The notes beneath the pieces are model-generated. The model was not told the origin of the DNA, ran no database searches, and was given only the letters and a program-made list of their open reading frames with translations. From contig NZ_JARGND010000028.1 of assembly GCF_029212645.1 (NCBI RefSeq), positions 1-41,936 of the forward strand: a stretch of 41,936 nt of DNA, in the 5' to 3' direction. Position numbers and translations under genes: made by a program. Of the stretch, positions 23,058 through 30,867 are shown piece after piece; position 1 is the first letter of the stretch, and every line of letters starts with the position of its first letter. Origin of the DNA: Vannielia sp. (lineage in GTDB: Bacteria; Pseudomonadota; Alphaproteobacteria; Rhodobacterales; Rhodobacteraceae).

Positions 23058-24080
23058 ATGATCACTTACACCATCCGGCGACTGTTGCTTGCGATCCCGA
23101 CGCTTCTGGTGATTTCGCTGGTGATCTTTCTGCTGTTGGAGCTTTCTCCGGGCGATCCGATGTCACAGGTGCCGCTCACGGTGCCCGATAGCGTCAAGGC
23201 GCTGATGCGCGAGCAGCTTGGGCTCAACGGGCCTTGGTATGAGCGCTACTTCAAATGGCTCTACCAGTTCGCCGTGGTTGAGCCGATGGTGTTTTTTGAC
23301 TGGGCCTTTGGCACCAATATCACCGATGGCTGGTTCCGCATGGTCTCGTGGAAATCCCGCGGCCCGGTGTTTGATGAAATCCTCCAGCGCCTGCCGCAAA
23401 CCCTGTGGGTGGTGGGCATGGCCTATGTGGTTGGGGTGCTGATCGCCCTGCCCATCGGCATCATCTCGGCCTATCGGCAGTATTCGGTGTTTGACCAGAC
23501 CGGCACCTTTGTTTCGATGATCGGCTTTTCGGTGCCGCCGTTCTTTTCGGGAGTGTTGATGATCATCTTCTTCACCGTCCAGATGCCGCGTGAAAGTTTC
23601 TTCTGGTTCCCCTCCTTTTATGACACGACGCTGGTCGTTGACAGCTGGGCGAGCTTTCAGGCGCAAATCCGCCAGATGGTGCTGCCGGTGATGGTGCTGG
23701 CCTTGCAAACCACCGCGCAGATCAGCCGTTACATGCGCTCCGCCATGCTCGACAACCTCAATCAGGACTATGTGCGCACGGCGCGCGCCAAGGGCCTTTC
23801 AGAGTGGGCCGTTGTCATGGTGCATGTGCTGCGCAACTCGCTGATCCCGGTTGTGACCGTGATCGCGCTGGGGCTTCCGGCCATCTTTGGCGGCGCAATC
23901 ATCACCGAGCGGGTGTTCAAGGTGAACGGCATTGGCGATCAGCTGATCGGGGCGATTCAGGCCAATGACATCCCCACCGTGATGAGCCTCACCTTCATCT
24001 TCGCGATCCTGATCGTGGTGTTCAACCTTGTGGCCGATATCCTTTATGGCCTGCTCGATCCGAGGATCCGCTATGACTGA
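23058..24080 (+). CDS. Peptide-type ABC transporter permease, DppB/OppB-like
   Basis: A 340-residue inner-membrane permease. It opens MITYTIRRLLLAIPTLLVIS, the classic first transmembrane helix of the DppB/OppB family, followed by the periplasmic GDPM loop and four to five further helices. The EAA loop YVRTARAKGLSEWAVVMVHV contacts the ATPase. Its stop overlaps the start of the second permease by 8 bases. No ribosome-site surprise. Function is the membrane channel of the importer whose binding protein precedes it. Confidence 0.94.
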   Translation: MITYTIRRLLLAIPTLLVISLVIFLLLELSPGDPMSQVPLTVPDSVKALMREQLGLNGPWYERYFKWLYQFAVVEPMVFFDWAFGTNITDGWFRMVSWKSRGPVFDEILQRLPQTLWVVGMAYVVGVLIALPIGIISAYRQYSVFDQTGTFVSMIGFSVPPFFSGVLMIIFFTVQMPRESFFWFPSFYDTTLVVDSWASFQAQIRQMVLPVMVLALQTTAQISRYMRSAMLDNLNQDYVRTARAKGLSEWAVVMVHVLRNSLIPVVTVIALGLPAIFGGAIITERVFKVNGIGDQLIGAIQANDIPTVMSLTFIFAILIVVFNLVADILYGLLDPRIRYD

Positions 24081-25035
24081 GACCACCGTCACCACCACCG
24101 CAAACGATGGCCCAACCAAGGCCTCCCGCAGCCAGTGGTCAGAAGTGTGGCGCCAGTTTCGCAGCCATCGCGGCGCCTTGATGGGCGGCGGGTTTCTGGT
24201 GTTCGTGACCCTCTTCGTGCTGCTTGGCCCCTATATCTGGCCGTTTGAGCCGCGCAAGCTGGATATCCGCGCCAAGGACATGCGCCCGATCTACACCCTC
24301 CTTTGGCTTGATGCGCCCAAGGTGAGCTGGTGGCACCCGCTTGGCACCGATAACCTTGGCCGTGATCTGCTGGCCCGGTTGATCGAAGGCGGGCGGATCT
24401 CGATGTCGGTCGGCTGGGCGGCCATGCTGCTGTCGCTGTTCCTTGGCGGGCTCATCGGTGTGGTTTCGGGCTATTTCCGCGCGCTCGACGGGGCCTTGAT
24501 GCGGCTGACAGATCTGTTCCTTTCCCTGCCGCTGCTGCCGCTCGTGCTGGTTGCCGCCACGCTCTATGGCCCGGCGCTTTCGGCGCAGTTCGGCTCGGTC
24601 GCGGGCACGTTTGTGCTGGTGGTGGTTGTCATTGGCATCACCAACTGGATGCCCACCGCCCGGATCGTGCGCGGTGATATTCTGGCCCTGAAAGAGCGCG
24701 AGTTTATCCTTGCGGCCCGCTCCATCGGCACCCGGCCGTTCAAGATCATCACCCGCCACCTGCTGCCCAATGTGCTCTCGCCGATCATGGTGTCGGCCAC
24801 GCTGGGGCTGGCCACGGCGATCATCACCGAAAGCGCGGTGAGCTTTCTTGGCCTCGGCTTCCCGCCGGATTTCCCCTCCTGGGGCAAGCTTTTGGCGGAT
24901 AACACCGACAGGATGGTCACCTATCCCGAACGGGTGATCTGGCCCGGCCTGATGATCTCTCTCACCGTGCTGGCGGTGAACTACATCGGCGACGGTCTGC
25001 GCGACGCGCTCGATCCACGAATTCGCGGTAGGTAG
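24073..25035 (+). CDS. Peptide-type ABC transporter permease, DppC/OppC-like
   Basis: A 320-residue second permease. It has the OppC_N-type segment (WRQFRSHRGALMGGGFLVFV), then HPLGTDNLGRDLLARLIEGGRISMSVG, the signature of DppC/OppC proteins, and the EAA loop EFILAARSIGTRPFKIITRH. The start ATG at 24073 overlaps the first permease stop. ATPase genes (DppD/DppF type) normally follow, but here the next gene is an unrelated sulfur transporter, so ATP-binding subunits must be supplied from elsewhere. Confidence 0.94.
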   Translation: MTETTVTTTANDGPTKASRSQWSEVWRQFRSHRGALMGGGFLVFVTLFVLLGPYIWPFEPRKLDIRAKDMRPIYTLLWLDAPKVSWWHPLGTDNLGRDLLARLIEGGRISMSVGWAAMLLSLFLGGLIGVVSGYFRALDGALMRLTDLFLSLPLLPLVLVAATLYGPALSAQFGSVAGTFVLVVVVIGITNWMPTARIVRGDILALKEREFILAARSIGTRPFKIITRHLLPNVLSPIMVSATLGLATAIITESAVSFLGLGFPPDFPSWGKLLADNTDRMVTYPERVIWPGLMISLTVLAVNYIGDGLRDALDPRIRGR

Positions 25036-25068
25036 GAAAAAAGTCCGGTTGAGCGGGCCGTGGCGGCC

Positions 25069-25092
25069 CTGGCGGAACAAATGTTTCGCCAG
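25069..25092. promoter_or_regulatory. 24-nt inverted repeat upstream of yeeE-like gene
   Basis: The arms ctggcggaaca (25069-25079) and tgtttcgccag (25082-25092) are complementary over 11 pairs, including one G-T, around two bases. It lies 34 bp after the oppC-like stop and 125 bp before the next ATG. It could be an operator or part of a terminator; no T tract follows. Confidence 0.35.
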
Positions 25093-25217
25093 CCATGCCC
25101 TTTGCTGAATATCCTCCCGCCCCACAGGCCAGCCTTGAACGCCCTCCCGCCAAAGCCGTTTGCACCCACGCTCGGGGCCACGTAGTGGCTGCATTTCCTG
25201 CCACCTGGAGAATCCCC

Positions 25218-26285
25218 ATGTTCGAGAGCTTCGGATTTGAAGAAACCACCGCCCGCCAAGCCAGCGTGATATTCGCTCTGCTGGTTGGTGTGCTGTTTGG
25301 TGTGCTGGCGCAGCGCAGCCGCTTTTGCCTGCGCCGTGCGGTGGCGGGCGATGCCGGAGAGCGCAAAAGCGCCGCTGGTGTTTGGCTCACCGGGCTGGCG
25401 GTGGCCGTTCTGGGAACCCAGGCGGCGATCTATGCCGGGCTGGTCGATGTCTCAGCGCACCGCTTCCTTGCCGCCGAGCTGCCTTGGCTGGCCATCGTGG
25501 CCGGTGGGCTGATGTTTGGCGCCGGCATGGTGCTGACGCGCGGCTGTGTCTCTCGCCTGACAGTGCTGACGGGCCAGGGCAACCTGCGGGCCCTCACGGT
25601 GCTGGTGATCTTCGCCATTGCTGCCCACGCCACGCTCAAAGGCGTGTTCGCGCCCCTGCGCACCACACTGGGCGCTGTGACCCTGCCGCTGGGCGATGCG
25701 GCCAGCCTTGCAGCGCTGCCGGGCGGCGCATGGCTTGCGGCTGGCTTGATCGCTGCCGCCGCGCTGATCTTTGCCCTGCGGTCTGGCGCACGGCCCACCA
25801 CACTGGCGCTGGGTGCCCTCGTTGGGGCGCTTGTACCGCTGGCCTGGGTCGGCACCGGCTACATCCTTTATGATGATTTCGATCCCATCGCGCTGGAAAG
25901 CCTGTCCTTCACCTCCCCCGCCGCTGAAAGCCTGTTCTGGTCTGTCGCCTCCAGCTCGATCCCGGCAGGCTTTGGCACCGGGTTGCTCGGCGGCGTGGTG
26001 CTTGGCGCGCTCATCGCCGCGCTGGTCTCGCGTGAGTTCCGCTGGCAGAGCTTTGAAAGCCCCGCCCAAACCGGCCGCTACCTTGCCGGAGCCGTGCTCA
26101 TGGGCGTGGGTGGCGTGCTGGCGGGCGGTTGCTCGGTGGGGGCTGGCCTTAGCGGCGTGAGCACCCTTTCGGTTGCCGCCGTTCTGGCGCTGGTGGCCAT
26201 TGTTGCGGGCGGAGCTATCGCCGCCCGCCTGCTCAATGCAGCTTCTTTCGGATCCGTCGAACCATCAGCCACACCAGCAGAATAA
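25218..26285 (+). CDS. YeeE/YedE family sulfur (thiosulfate) transporter
   Basis: A 355-residue membrane protein with about nine to ten hydrophobic segments. Family signatures: QRSRFCLRRAVAGD, FGAGMVLTRGCVSRLTVLTGQGNLRAL and the C-terminal GGVLAGGCSVGAGLSGVS, each carrying a conserved Cys that in YeeE lines the thiosulfate path. The start at 25218 follows GGAG seven bases upstream. This is a single-gene full-length form (internal two-fold repeat), not the split pair found in some bacteria. Neighbouring genes do not reveal a sulfur pathway. The 3' end overlaps the convergent DUF3422 gene by 53 bp. Confidence 0.9.
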   Translation: MFESFGFEETTARQASVIFALLVGVLFGVLAQRSRFCLRRAVAGDAGERKSAAGVWLTGLAVAVLGTQAAIYAGLVDVSAHRFLAAELPWLAIVAGGLMFGAGMVLTRGCVSRLTVLTGQGNLRALTVLVIFAIAAHATLKGVFAPLRTTLGAVTLPLGDAASLAALPGGAWLAAGLIAAAALIFALRSGARPTTLALGALVGALVPLAWVGTGYILYDDFDPIALESLSFTSPAAESLFWSVASSSIPAGFGTGLLGGVVLGALIAALVSREFRWQSFESPAQTGRYLAGAVLMGVGGVLAGGCSVGAGLSGVSTLSVAAVLALVAIVAGGAIAARLLNAASFGSVEPSATPAE

Positions 26286-27519
26286 CCGCCGGCGTCAGCC
26301 CGGCAGACACCCATATCTTGTCGACCCCGAGCTTTTTGGCAAAGGGCACAAGCAGGTAGGTGCCAAGGCTGACCGCGTAGTAGCTGATCGCCACCACCGA
26401 AAGCCCCTCAACCGTTTGTTGCAGGCGCAATTGCAAATCAGCGCGGCGGTCCATTGAGGCCAGCAACGCCTGGTTTTGCGCCTGCCGCTCCACATCCACC
26501 CTTGTGCGCAGCAAATCCCCGGCCCGCACCGCCCGTTCGGCCATCGCCTTCAGCCGCGCCTCGGTGCTTTTGACGGTGCGCATGGCCGGATCATACCGAC
26601 GGGTCATGAACTCCTTGAAGGTCTGCCGCCCCCGATACCGCGCCTCGCGCAACACCTCGATCCGTTGCCAGACAATCGCCTCATAGGCCTGCGTTGCGCC
26701 AAAGCGAAAGGTCGTTTGCGTGACCAGCTTTTCCAACTCGGCCGCCAGATGCAAAAGGCGGCTCAGGTCGTCCTCGGCTGAGTGGGGTTGGCGCGCCGTC
26801 ATCGCCTCTACCAGCTCTGTCAACTCGGCATCAAGCTTGGCCATCTCGGCAGAAAGCGCCCTTGCGCGGCCCAACCCCAAAAGCGACATCGCCTTATAGG
26901 TCTCAATCTCGTTGAGCCGCTGCACCACCCGCCCCACACGCCTCCGCCCCACGCCTGCGCGCACAAAGCAGGCAACCCGGATGTGCCCGGCGGCATCAAT
27001 CCGGAAATCGGAACCAACAATCAGATCGCCGTCCACTACCTGGCTGAGGGCAAGGCTCTCCGGCACCATCCACTGGTCCAGCAGCGGGCCGATGCTGGCC
27101 TCGTCCTCTGGCATTGGCTCCACCCGGATCAAGGCAGAGGTCACGCGCACACCGGGGGCCCTGGCCAACCAATCGGCGGGGAACATCTTGAAGGTGTCGC
27201 CATCAAACGGGGTGTCGGCAACGCCGGGGCCAAAGATAGTGTAGGTCACAAACTCGGTGTGGCTTTCCCACTTGAGCTGGTGCTTGCCGATCTCGCCAAA
27301 GTAATGCGTGGCCCCCGGTTGCGGGTGCGGCGCGCCGTAGCGGTCCAGCAGCTCGATCAGATGGGCGCGGTCCCGCTCCCGGTCGCGCCCGGCGGCGTTT
27401 TTTGCGGGTTTCAGCGCAAGATAGGCGGCGCGGCAGGGCACTTCGAGCGCTGGAAAGGGCCGCGCATGGAGCTCATTGGCCAGCCCGTAACGCAGCGGAT
27501 GATCTTCGATGCCGGTCAT
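26233..27519 (-). CDS. DUF3422 family protein
   Basis: A 428-residue protein of unknown function with the DUF3422 pattern: HPLRYGLANELHARPFPALE at the N-terminus, EFVTYTIFGPG, and a long helical, Arg/Glu-rich middle region that may form coiled coils. Two hydrophobic segments close the protein (ISYYAVSLGTYLLVPFAKKL and LTPAVILLVWLMV), followed by a basic tail RRIRKKLH, so most of it faces the cytoplasm. The start at 27519 is preferred, with GAGG seven bases upstream; ATGs 7 and 12 codons further upstream are possible. It ends convergently inside the yeeE-like gene. Confidence 0.88.
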   Translation of the reverse strand: MTGIEDHPLRYGLANELHARPFPALEVPCRAAYLALKPAKNAAGRDRERDRAHLIELLDRYGAPHPQPGATHYFGEIGKHQLKWESHTEFVTYTIFGPGVADTPFDGDTFKMFPADWLARAPGVRVTSALIRVEPMPEDEASIGPLLDQWMVPESLALSQVVDGDLIVGSDFRIDAAGHIRVACFVRAGVGRRRVGRVVQRLNEIETYKAMSLLGLGRARALSAEMAKLDAELTELVEAMTARQPHSAEDDLSRLLHLAAELEKLVTQTTFRFGATQAYEAIVWQRIEVLREARYRGRQTFKEFMTRRYDPAMRTVKSTEARLKAMAERAVRAGDLLRTRVDVERQAQNQALLASMDRRADLQLRLQQTVEGLSVVAISYYAVSLGTYLLVPFAKKLGVDKIWVSAGLTPAVILLVWLMVRRIRKKLH

Positions 27520-27634
27520 GGCCTGCCCTCGTGTTTCCATTTTGCTACGCACCACCGCCCTGCATGTAAAGAAAAATCACGCGGCTTTTCAGGGGGTTAT
27601 CGGCATACAGTGGTGCACAACCCGCGCCATTCAA

Positions 27635-27659
27635 GGAACCAGCGGCGCTCGCTCGTGTT
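27635..27659 (+). promoter_or_regulatory. GGAAC-N17-GTT promoter-like element
   Basis: GGAAC at 27635-27639 and GTT at 27657-27659 are separated by exactly 17 bases and lie 22 bp before the ATG of an FMN-binding stress-type gene. The pattern matches promoters read by EcfG-type general stress sigma factors, and resembles RpoHII-type promoters, in alphaproteobacteria. A transcript would start about 15 nt before the ATG, leaving just room for the ribosome site. Confidence 0.5.
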
Positions 27660-27681
27660 GGTCCTTCAAAGGAGGCCAATC

Positions 27682-28188
27682 ATGACTCACCATAATTCTG
27701 ATCACGATGTGACAAAGCTACGCAAAGCCCTGTTCGAGGCGCTCGATGATGAGCGCACCGGGATGCTGGGGATCGCGGGCGCGCGATCGCACATGCAACC
27801 GATGACCCACTACTTCGATGAGGCCACCCGAACCCTGCGCTTCATCACCTCGCGCGATACCGACCTCGCCCGCGAGATCGGCAGCGGCGCGACGGCGCAT
27901 TTCACCGTCACCGACAAGGGCGATCTTTACGCCTGCATGTCCGGCCAGATCGCCCCGGTCGATGATCCCGCCAAGCTTGAAGAGCTCTGGTCCCCCGCCG
28001 CTTCCATGTGGTTCAAGGATGGCAAGGACGACCCTTCTGTTCTGCTGCTGGAGATGCCGCTGAGCGAGGCGGCAATCTGGACCGTTGATGCCAACGCGCT
28101 GCAATTCGGCATCGAGATGGTGCGCGCAAATATGGGCGATGACGCCGCCGATCTGGGCGATCACGCTGTAATCAACCTCGCGGCCTAG
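27682..28188 (+). CDS. Pyridoxamine 5'-phosphate oxidase-fold (general stress type) protein
   Basis: A 168-residue FMN-binding split-barrel protein. The pattern ALDDERTGMLGIAGARSHMQPMTHYFDE, TLRFITSRDTDLAREI and AHFTVTDKGDLYACMSGQ fits the small stress-protein 26 / PNPOx-like group, which bind FMN or related flavins and usually lack PNPOx activity. An AAAGGAGG ribosome site sits six bases before the ATG, and a GGAAC-N17-GTT promoter-like element lies just upstream, both suggesting strong, stress-induced expression. It stands alone. A GC-rich hairpin follows the stop. Confidence 0.9.
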   Translation: MTHHNSDHDVTKLRKALFEALDDERTGMLGIAGARSHMQPMTHYFDEATRTLRFITSRDTDLAREIGSGATAHFTVTDKGDLYACMSGQIAPVDDPAKLEELWSPAASMWFKDGKDDPSVLLLEMPLSEAAIWTVDANALQFGIEMVRANMGDDAADLGDHAVINLAA

Positions 28189-28220
28189 CCGCAGCCCACC
28201 TCAAGACTGACGGAAAGAGT

Positions 28221-28254
28221 TGCCCGGCGCACCGTAAAGGCGTGCCGGGCATTT
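28221..28254 (+). terminator. Terminator-like hairpin after PNPOx-fold gene
   Basis: tgcccggc (28221-28228) pairs with gccgggca (28244-28251), followed by ttt. It lies 33 bp after the stop and 79 bp before the end of the convergent esterase gene. The T tract is short, so efficiency is uncertain. Confidence 0.55.
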
Positions 28255-28329
28255 CATTGGATGCACCGGCACCAAAAGGCCTCACATCACGGGGCCAACC
28301 AGACACCGCACCATCGGCGTCACAAACGC

Positions 28330-29205
28330 CTATTCGCTCGCCGCCGCTGTGGCCTCTCCACGCGGCAGAACCGTATGCGAGAAGACATATTCCAACGCTT
28401 CCGGCAGCGTTTCAGCCCAGACCCGCCACTCGTGATCACCATCCACTACACGGTATTCCACATCCGTCGGCTGATGCTCCCGCAGTTTTTGGTAGAGCAC
28501 CGCTCCGTGATAGGCGATGTCAAAGACATCGTGATCGCCCGAGTTGATATAGAGCGGCACAACGATATCGCCCGCCAGATAATCATCGAGATAGGCGGTG
28601 TAGTTCAGTTCGGTCCACTTCTCGGGATCGTAATTGCCCTCTGCGTCCAGATAGGTCGCATGGCGATTGGCCGAGGAGCTTTCAGGCGGTTGAGGCAGAT
28701 AGGAGGCCGGAGACATGGCGGCCCCGGCGGCAAACATGTCGGGATGCTCGAGCACAAAGTTCACGGTGCCATACCCGCCTGCGGACAACCCGCCAACCAC
28801 GCGGCCCTCGCGCTCGGGAATGACCCGCCAGGTCGCTTCGATATGGGGGATCAGATCGTCAAAGAAAGCCGTTTCGGCTGGCTCATTATAGCCATCGACC
28901 CACCAGCTTAACGAGCCCGGCATGATCACAACGGCAGGCGGGATCGTGCCATCGGCAATCGCCTCGTCGAGCACGCGCTTGGCCTGTCCCTTGATCACCC
29001 AATTGGTCTCATCCCCGCCCGAGCCGTGGAGCAGATACATATGCGGGTAGCTCAGCCCGCTTTCGTCGTACCCGTCCGGCAGATAAACGGTATAGGCATA
29101 CTCCCGTTCCAGCGTTTCAGACGCGAAACTATAGGTGGCAATCTCACCGGCATAACCCGGAACGCCAACAAGAGCCGCTGATGCGGCCAACGCAAAAACC
29201 TTCAT
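28330..29205 (-). CDS. Secreted alpha/beta-hydrolase esterase (PF00756 type)
   Basis: A 291-residue hydrolase with a signal peptide (MKVFALAASAALVGVPGYAG), hence periplasmic or exported. It belongs to the putative-esterase group that includes esterase D, enterochelin esterase and feruloyl esterases. HMYLLHGSGGDETNW provides the oxyanion loop, GGLSAGGYGTVNF the nucleophile elbow Ser, SGDHDVFD the Asp and DGDHEWRVW the His. The start at 29205 follows GGGGAGG seven bases upstream. It stands alone between a hairpin and the pnt terminator. The substrate is not predictable from sequence; siderophore, feruloyl or xenobiotic esters are all possible. Confidence 0.88.
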   Translation of the reverse strand: MKVFALAASAALVGVPGYAGEIATYSFASETLEREYAYTVYLPDGYDESGLSYPHMYLLHGSGGDETNWVIKGQAKRVLDEAIADGTIPPAVVIMPGSLSWWVDGYNEPAETAFFDDLIPHIEATWRVIPEREGRVVGGLSAGGYGTVNFVLEHPDMFAAGAAMSPASYLPQPPESSSANRHATYLDAEGNYDPEKWTELNYTAYLDDYLAGDIVVPLYINSGDHDVFDIAYHGAVLYQKLREHQPTDVEYRVVDGDHEWRVWAETLPEALEYVFSHTVLPRGEATAAASE

Positions 29206-29322
29206 GGTAACCTCCCCTACGCCTGCCAAAGTGGCAAACGTCGGATTCAGGGCACCACACTGAAATATCCATGTCAACCGCACATATGCAACCTGAGGGA
29301 GAGCCTTTGAGGCCTGCCCAGC

Positions 29323-29362
29323 AAAAAGCCCCCGGTGATCCTGTTCACCGGGGGCTTTTTTT
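29323..29362 (-). terminator. Strong bidirectional terminator downstream of pntB
   Basis: A 12-bp perfect stem (agcccccggtga / tcaccgggggct) with a 6-nt loop is flanked by five A on the left and seven T on the right, so it can terminate either strand. It lies 18 bp beyond the pntB stop and isolates the pnt operon from the esterase gene. Confidence 0.85.
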
Positions 29363-29379
29363 CGTGGGTTTGTGCTAAA

Positions 29380-30855
29380 TCAGTCGATCAGCGGCAGCAG
29401 CTTATCAAGGCTGGCCTTGGCATCGCCGTAGAACATCCGGGTGTTCTCCTTGAAGAACAGCGGGTTCTCGATGCCCGAGTAGCCGGTGCCCTGCCCCCGT
29501 TTGGAAACAAACACCTGCTTGGCCTTCCAGCACTCCAACACCGGCATCCCGGCGATGGGGCTGTTCGGGTCTTCCTGCGCCGCCGGGTTCACGATGTCAT
29601 TGGAGCCGATCACGATAGCAACGTCCGTATCGGGGAAGTCGTCGTTGATCTCGTCCATTTCCATCACGATGTCATAAGGCACCTTGGCCTCGGCCAGCAG
29701 CACGTTCATGTGGCCGGGCAAGCGGCCTGCGACCGGGTGGATCGCAAAGCGCACATTCTTGCCCTTGGCGCGCAGCTTGCGCACCAGTTCGGCCACGCCC
29801 TGCTGGGCCTGCGCCACCGCCATGCCATAGCCAGGGATGATGATGACAGAGTCGGCATCGTTGAGCGCTGCGGCAACGCCGTCAGCCTCAATCGCCACCT
29901 GCTCGCCCTCAACCTCCATCTGCGGGCCCGCCGAGCCGCCGAAGCCGCCAAGGATCACCGACACGAAGCTGCGGTTCATCGCCTTGCACATGATGTAGCT
30001 CAGGATCGCCCCCGAAGAGCCGACCAGCGCGCCAACCACGATCAGCAGATCGTTGCCAAGGCTAAAGCCAATCGCCGCTGCGGCCCAGCCCGAGTAGCTG
30101 TTGAGCATGGACACGACGACAGGCATATCCGCCCCACCGATCCCCATGATCAGGTGGTAGCCAATGAACAGCGCCGCCAGCGTCATCACGAAGAGCGGGA
30201 AGAAACCGCCGGTGTTGACGTACCAGAGCAGGCAGAGCACCGAGAGCGCCGCCGCCCCCGCATTGAGCAAATGCCCCCCCGGCAGCTTGGTGGCCGCAGA
30301 GGCAACCTTGCCCGCAAGCTTGCCATAGGCAATGACCGAGCCGGTAAAGGTGACAGCACCGATGAAGATGCCAAGGAACAGCTCAACCCGCAGGATCGAA
30401 AGCTCGATCGGGGTTTTATGCGCGATGATCGCGGCAAAGGTGCCAAGATGCTGCTCGTGCATCCAGGCCTCCATGCCTGCCGCTGTCAGCCCTTCTGGCG
30501 CTGAGGCGACGATCCCGGCCACACGGCCCATCTCGAAGTGCGCGATAATGCCAACGAACACCGCCGCCAGACCGACGAGCGAGTGCATCGCCGCCACAAG
30601 CTGCGGCATCTCTGTCATCTGCACCCGTTGCGCGACAACGTAGCCAATCGCCCCGCCGCCCGCGATCAGCAGGATCGACAGGAGCCAATAGCCCGAGCCG
30701 GGGCCAATGAGCGTGGCCGCAACAGCCAGCGCCATGCCGACAATGCCATACCAGACGGCGCGTTTTGCGCTTTCCTGCCCGGAAAGCCCGCCCAGCGACA
30801 GGATGAAGAGAACGGCTGCGACCACATAGGCCGCGGTGGTGAATCCAAATTCCAT
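29380..30855 (-). CDS. pntB: NAD(P) transhydrogenase subunit beta
   Basis: A 491-residue subunit with about nine membrane helices followed by the NADP(H)-binding dIII domain in the cytoplasm. dIII motifs: [20 protein letters not shown], the Rossmann-type loop with [22 protein letters not shown] and [20 protein letters not shown], followed by [17 protein letters not shown]. With PntA it forms the proton-translocating transhydrogenase that makes NADPH from NADH using the proton motive force. It follows pntA with 12 bp between, and its terminator is 18 bp downstream. Confidence 0.97.
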   Translation of the reverse strand: MEFGFTTAAYVVAAVLFILSLGGLSGQESAKRAVWYGIVGMALAVAATLIGPGSGYWLLSILLIAGGGAIGYVVAQRVQMTEMPQLVAAMHSLVGLAAVFVGIIAHFEMGRVAGIVASAPEGLTAAGMEAWMHEQHLGTFAAIIAHKTPIELSILRVELFLGIFIGAVTFTGSVIAYGKLAGKVASAATKLPGGHLLNAGAAALSVLCLLWYVNTGGFFPLFVMTLAALFIGYHLIMGIGGADMPVVVSMLNSYSGWAAAAIGFSLGNDLLIVVGALVGSSGAILSYIMCKAMNRSFVSVILGGFGGSAGPQMEVEGEQVAIEADGVAAALNDADSVIIIPGYGMAVAQAQQGVAELVRKLRAKGKNVRFAIHPVAGRLPGHMNVLLAEAKVPYDIVMEMDEINDDFPDTDVAIVIGSNDIVNPAAQEDPNSPIAGMPVLECWKAKQVFVSKRGQGTGYSGIENPLFFKENTRMFYGDAKASLDKLLPLID

Positions 30856-30867
30856 TTCCCTGCCCCC

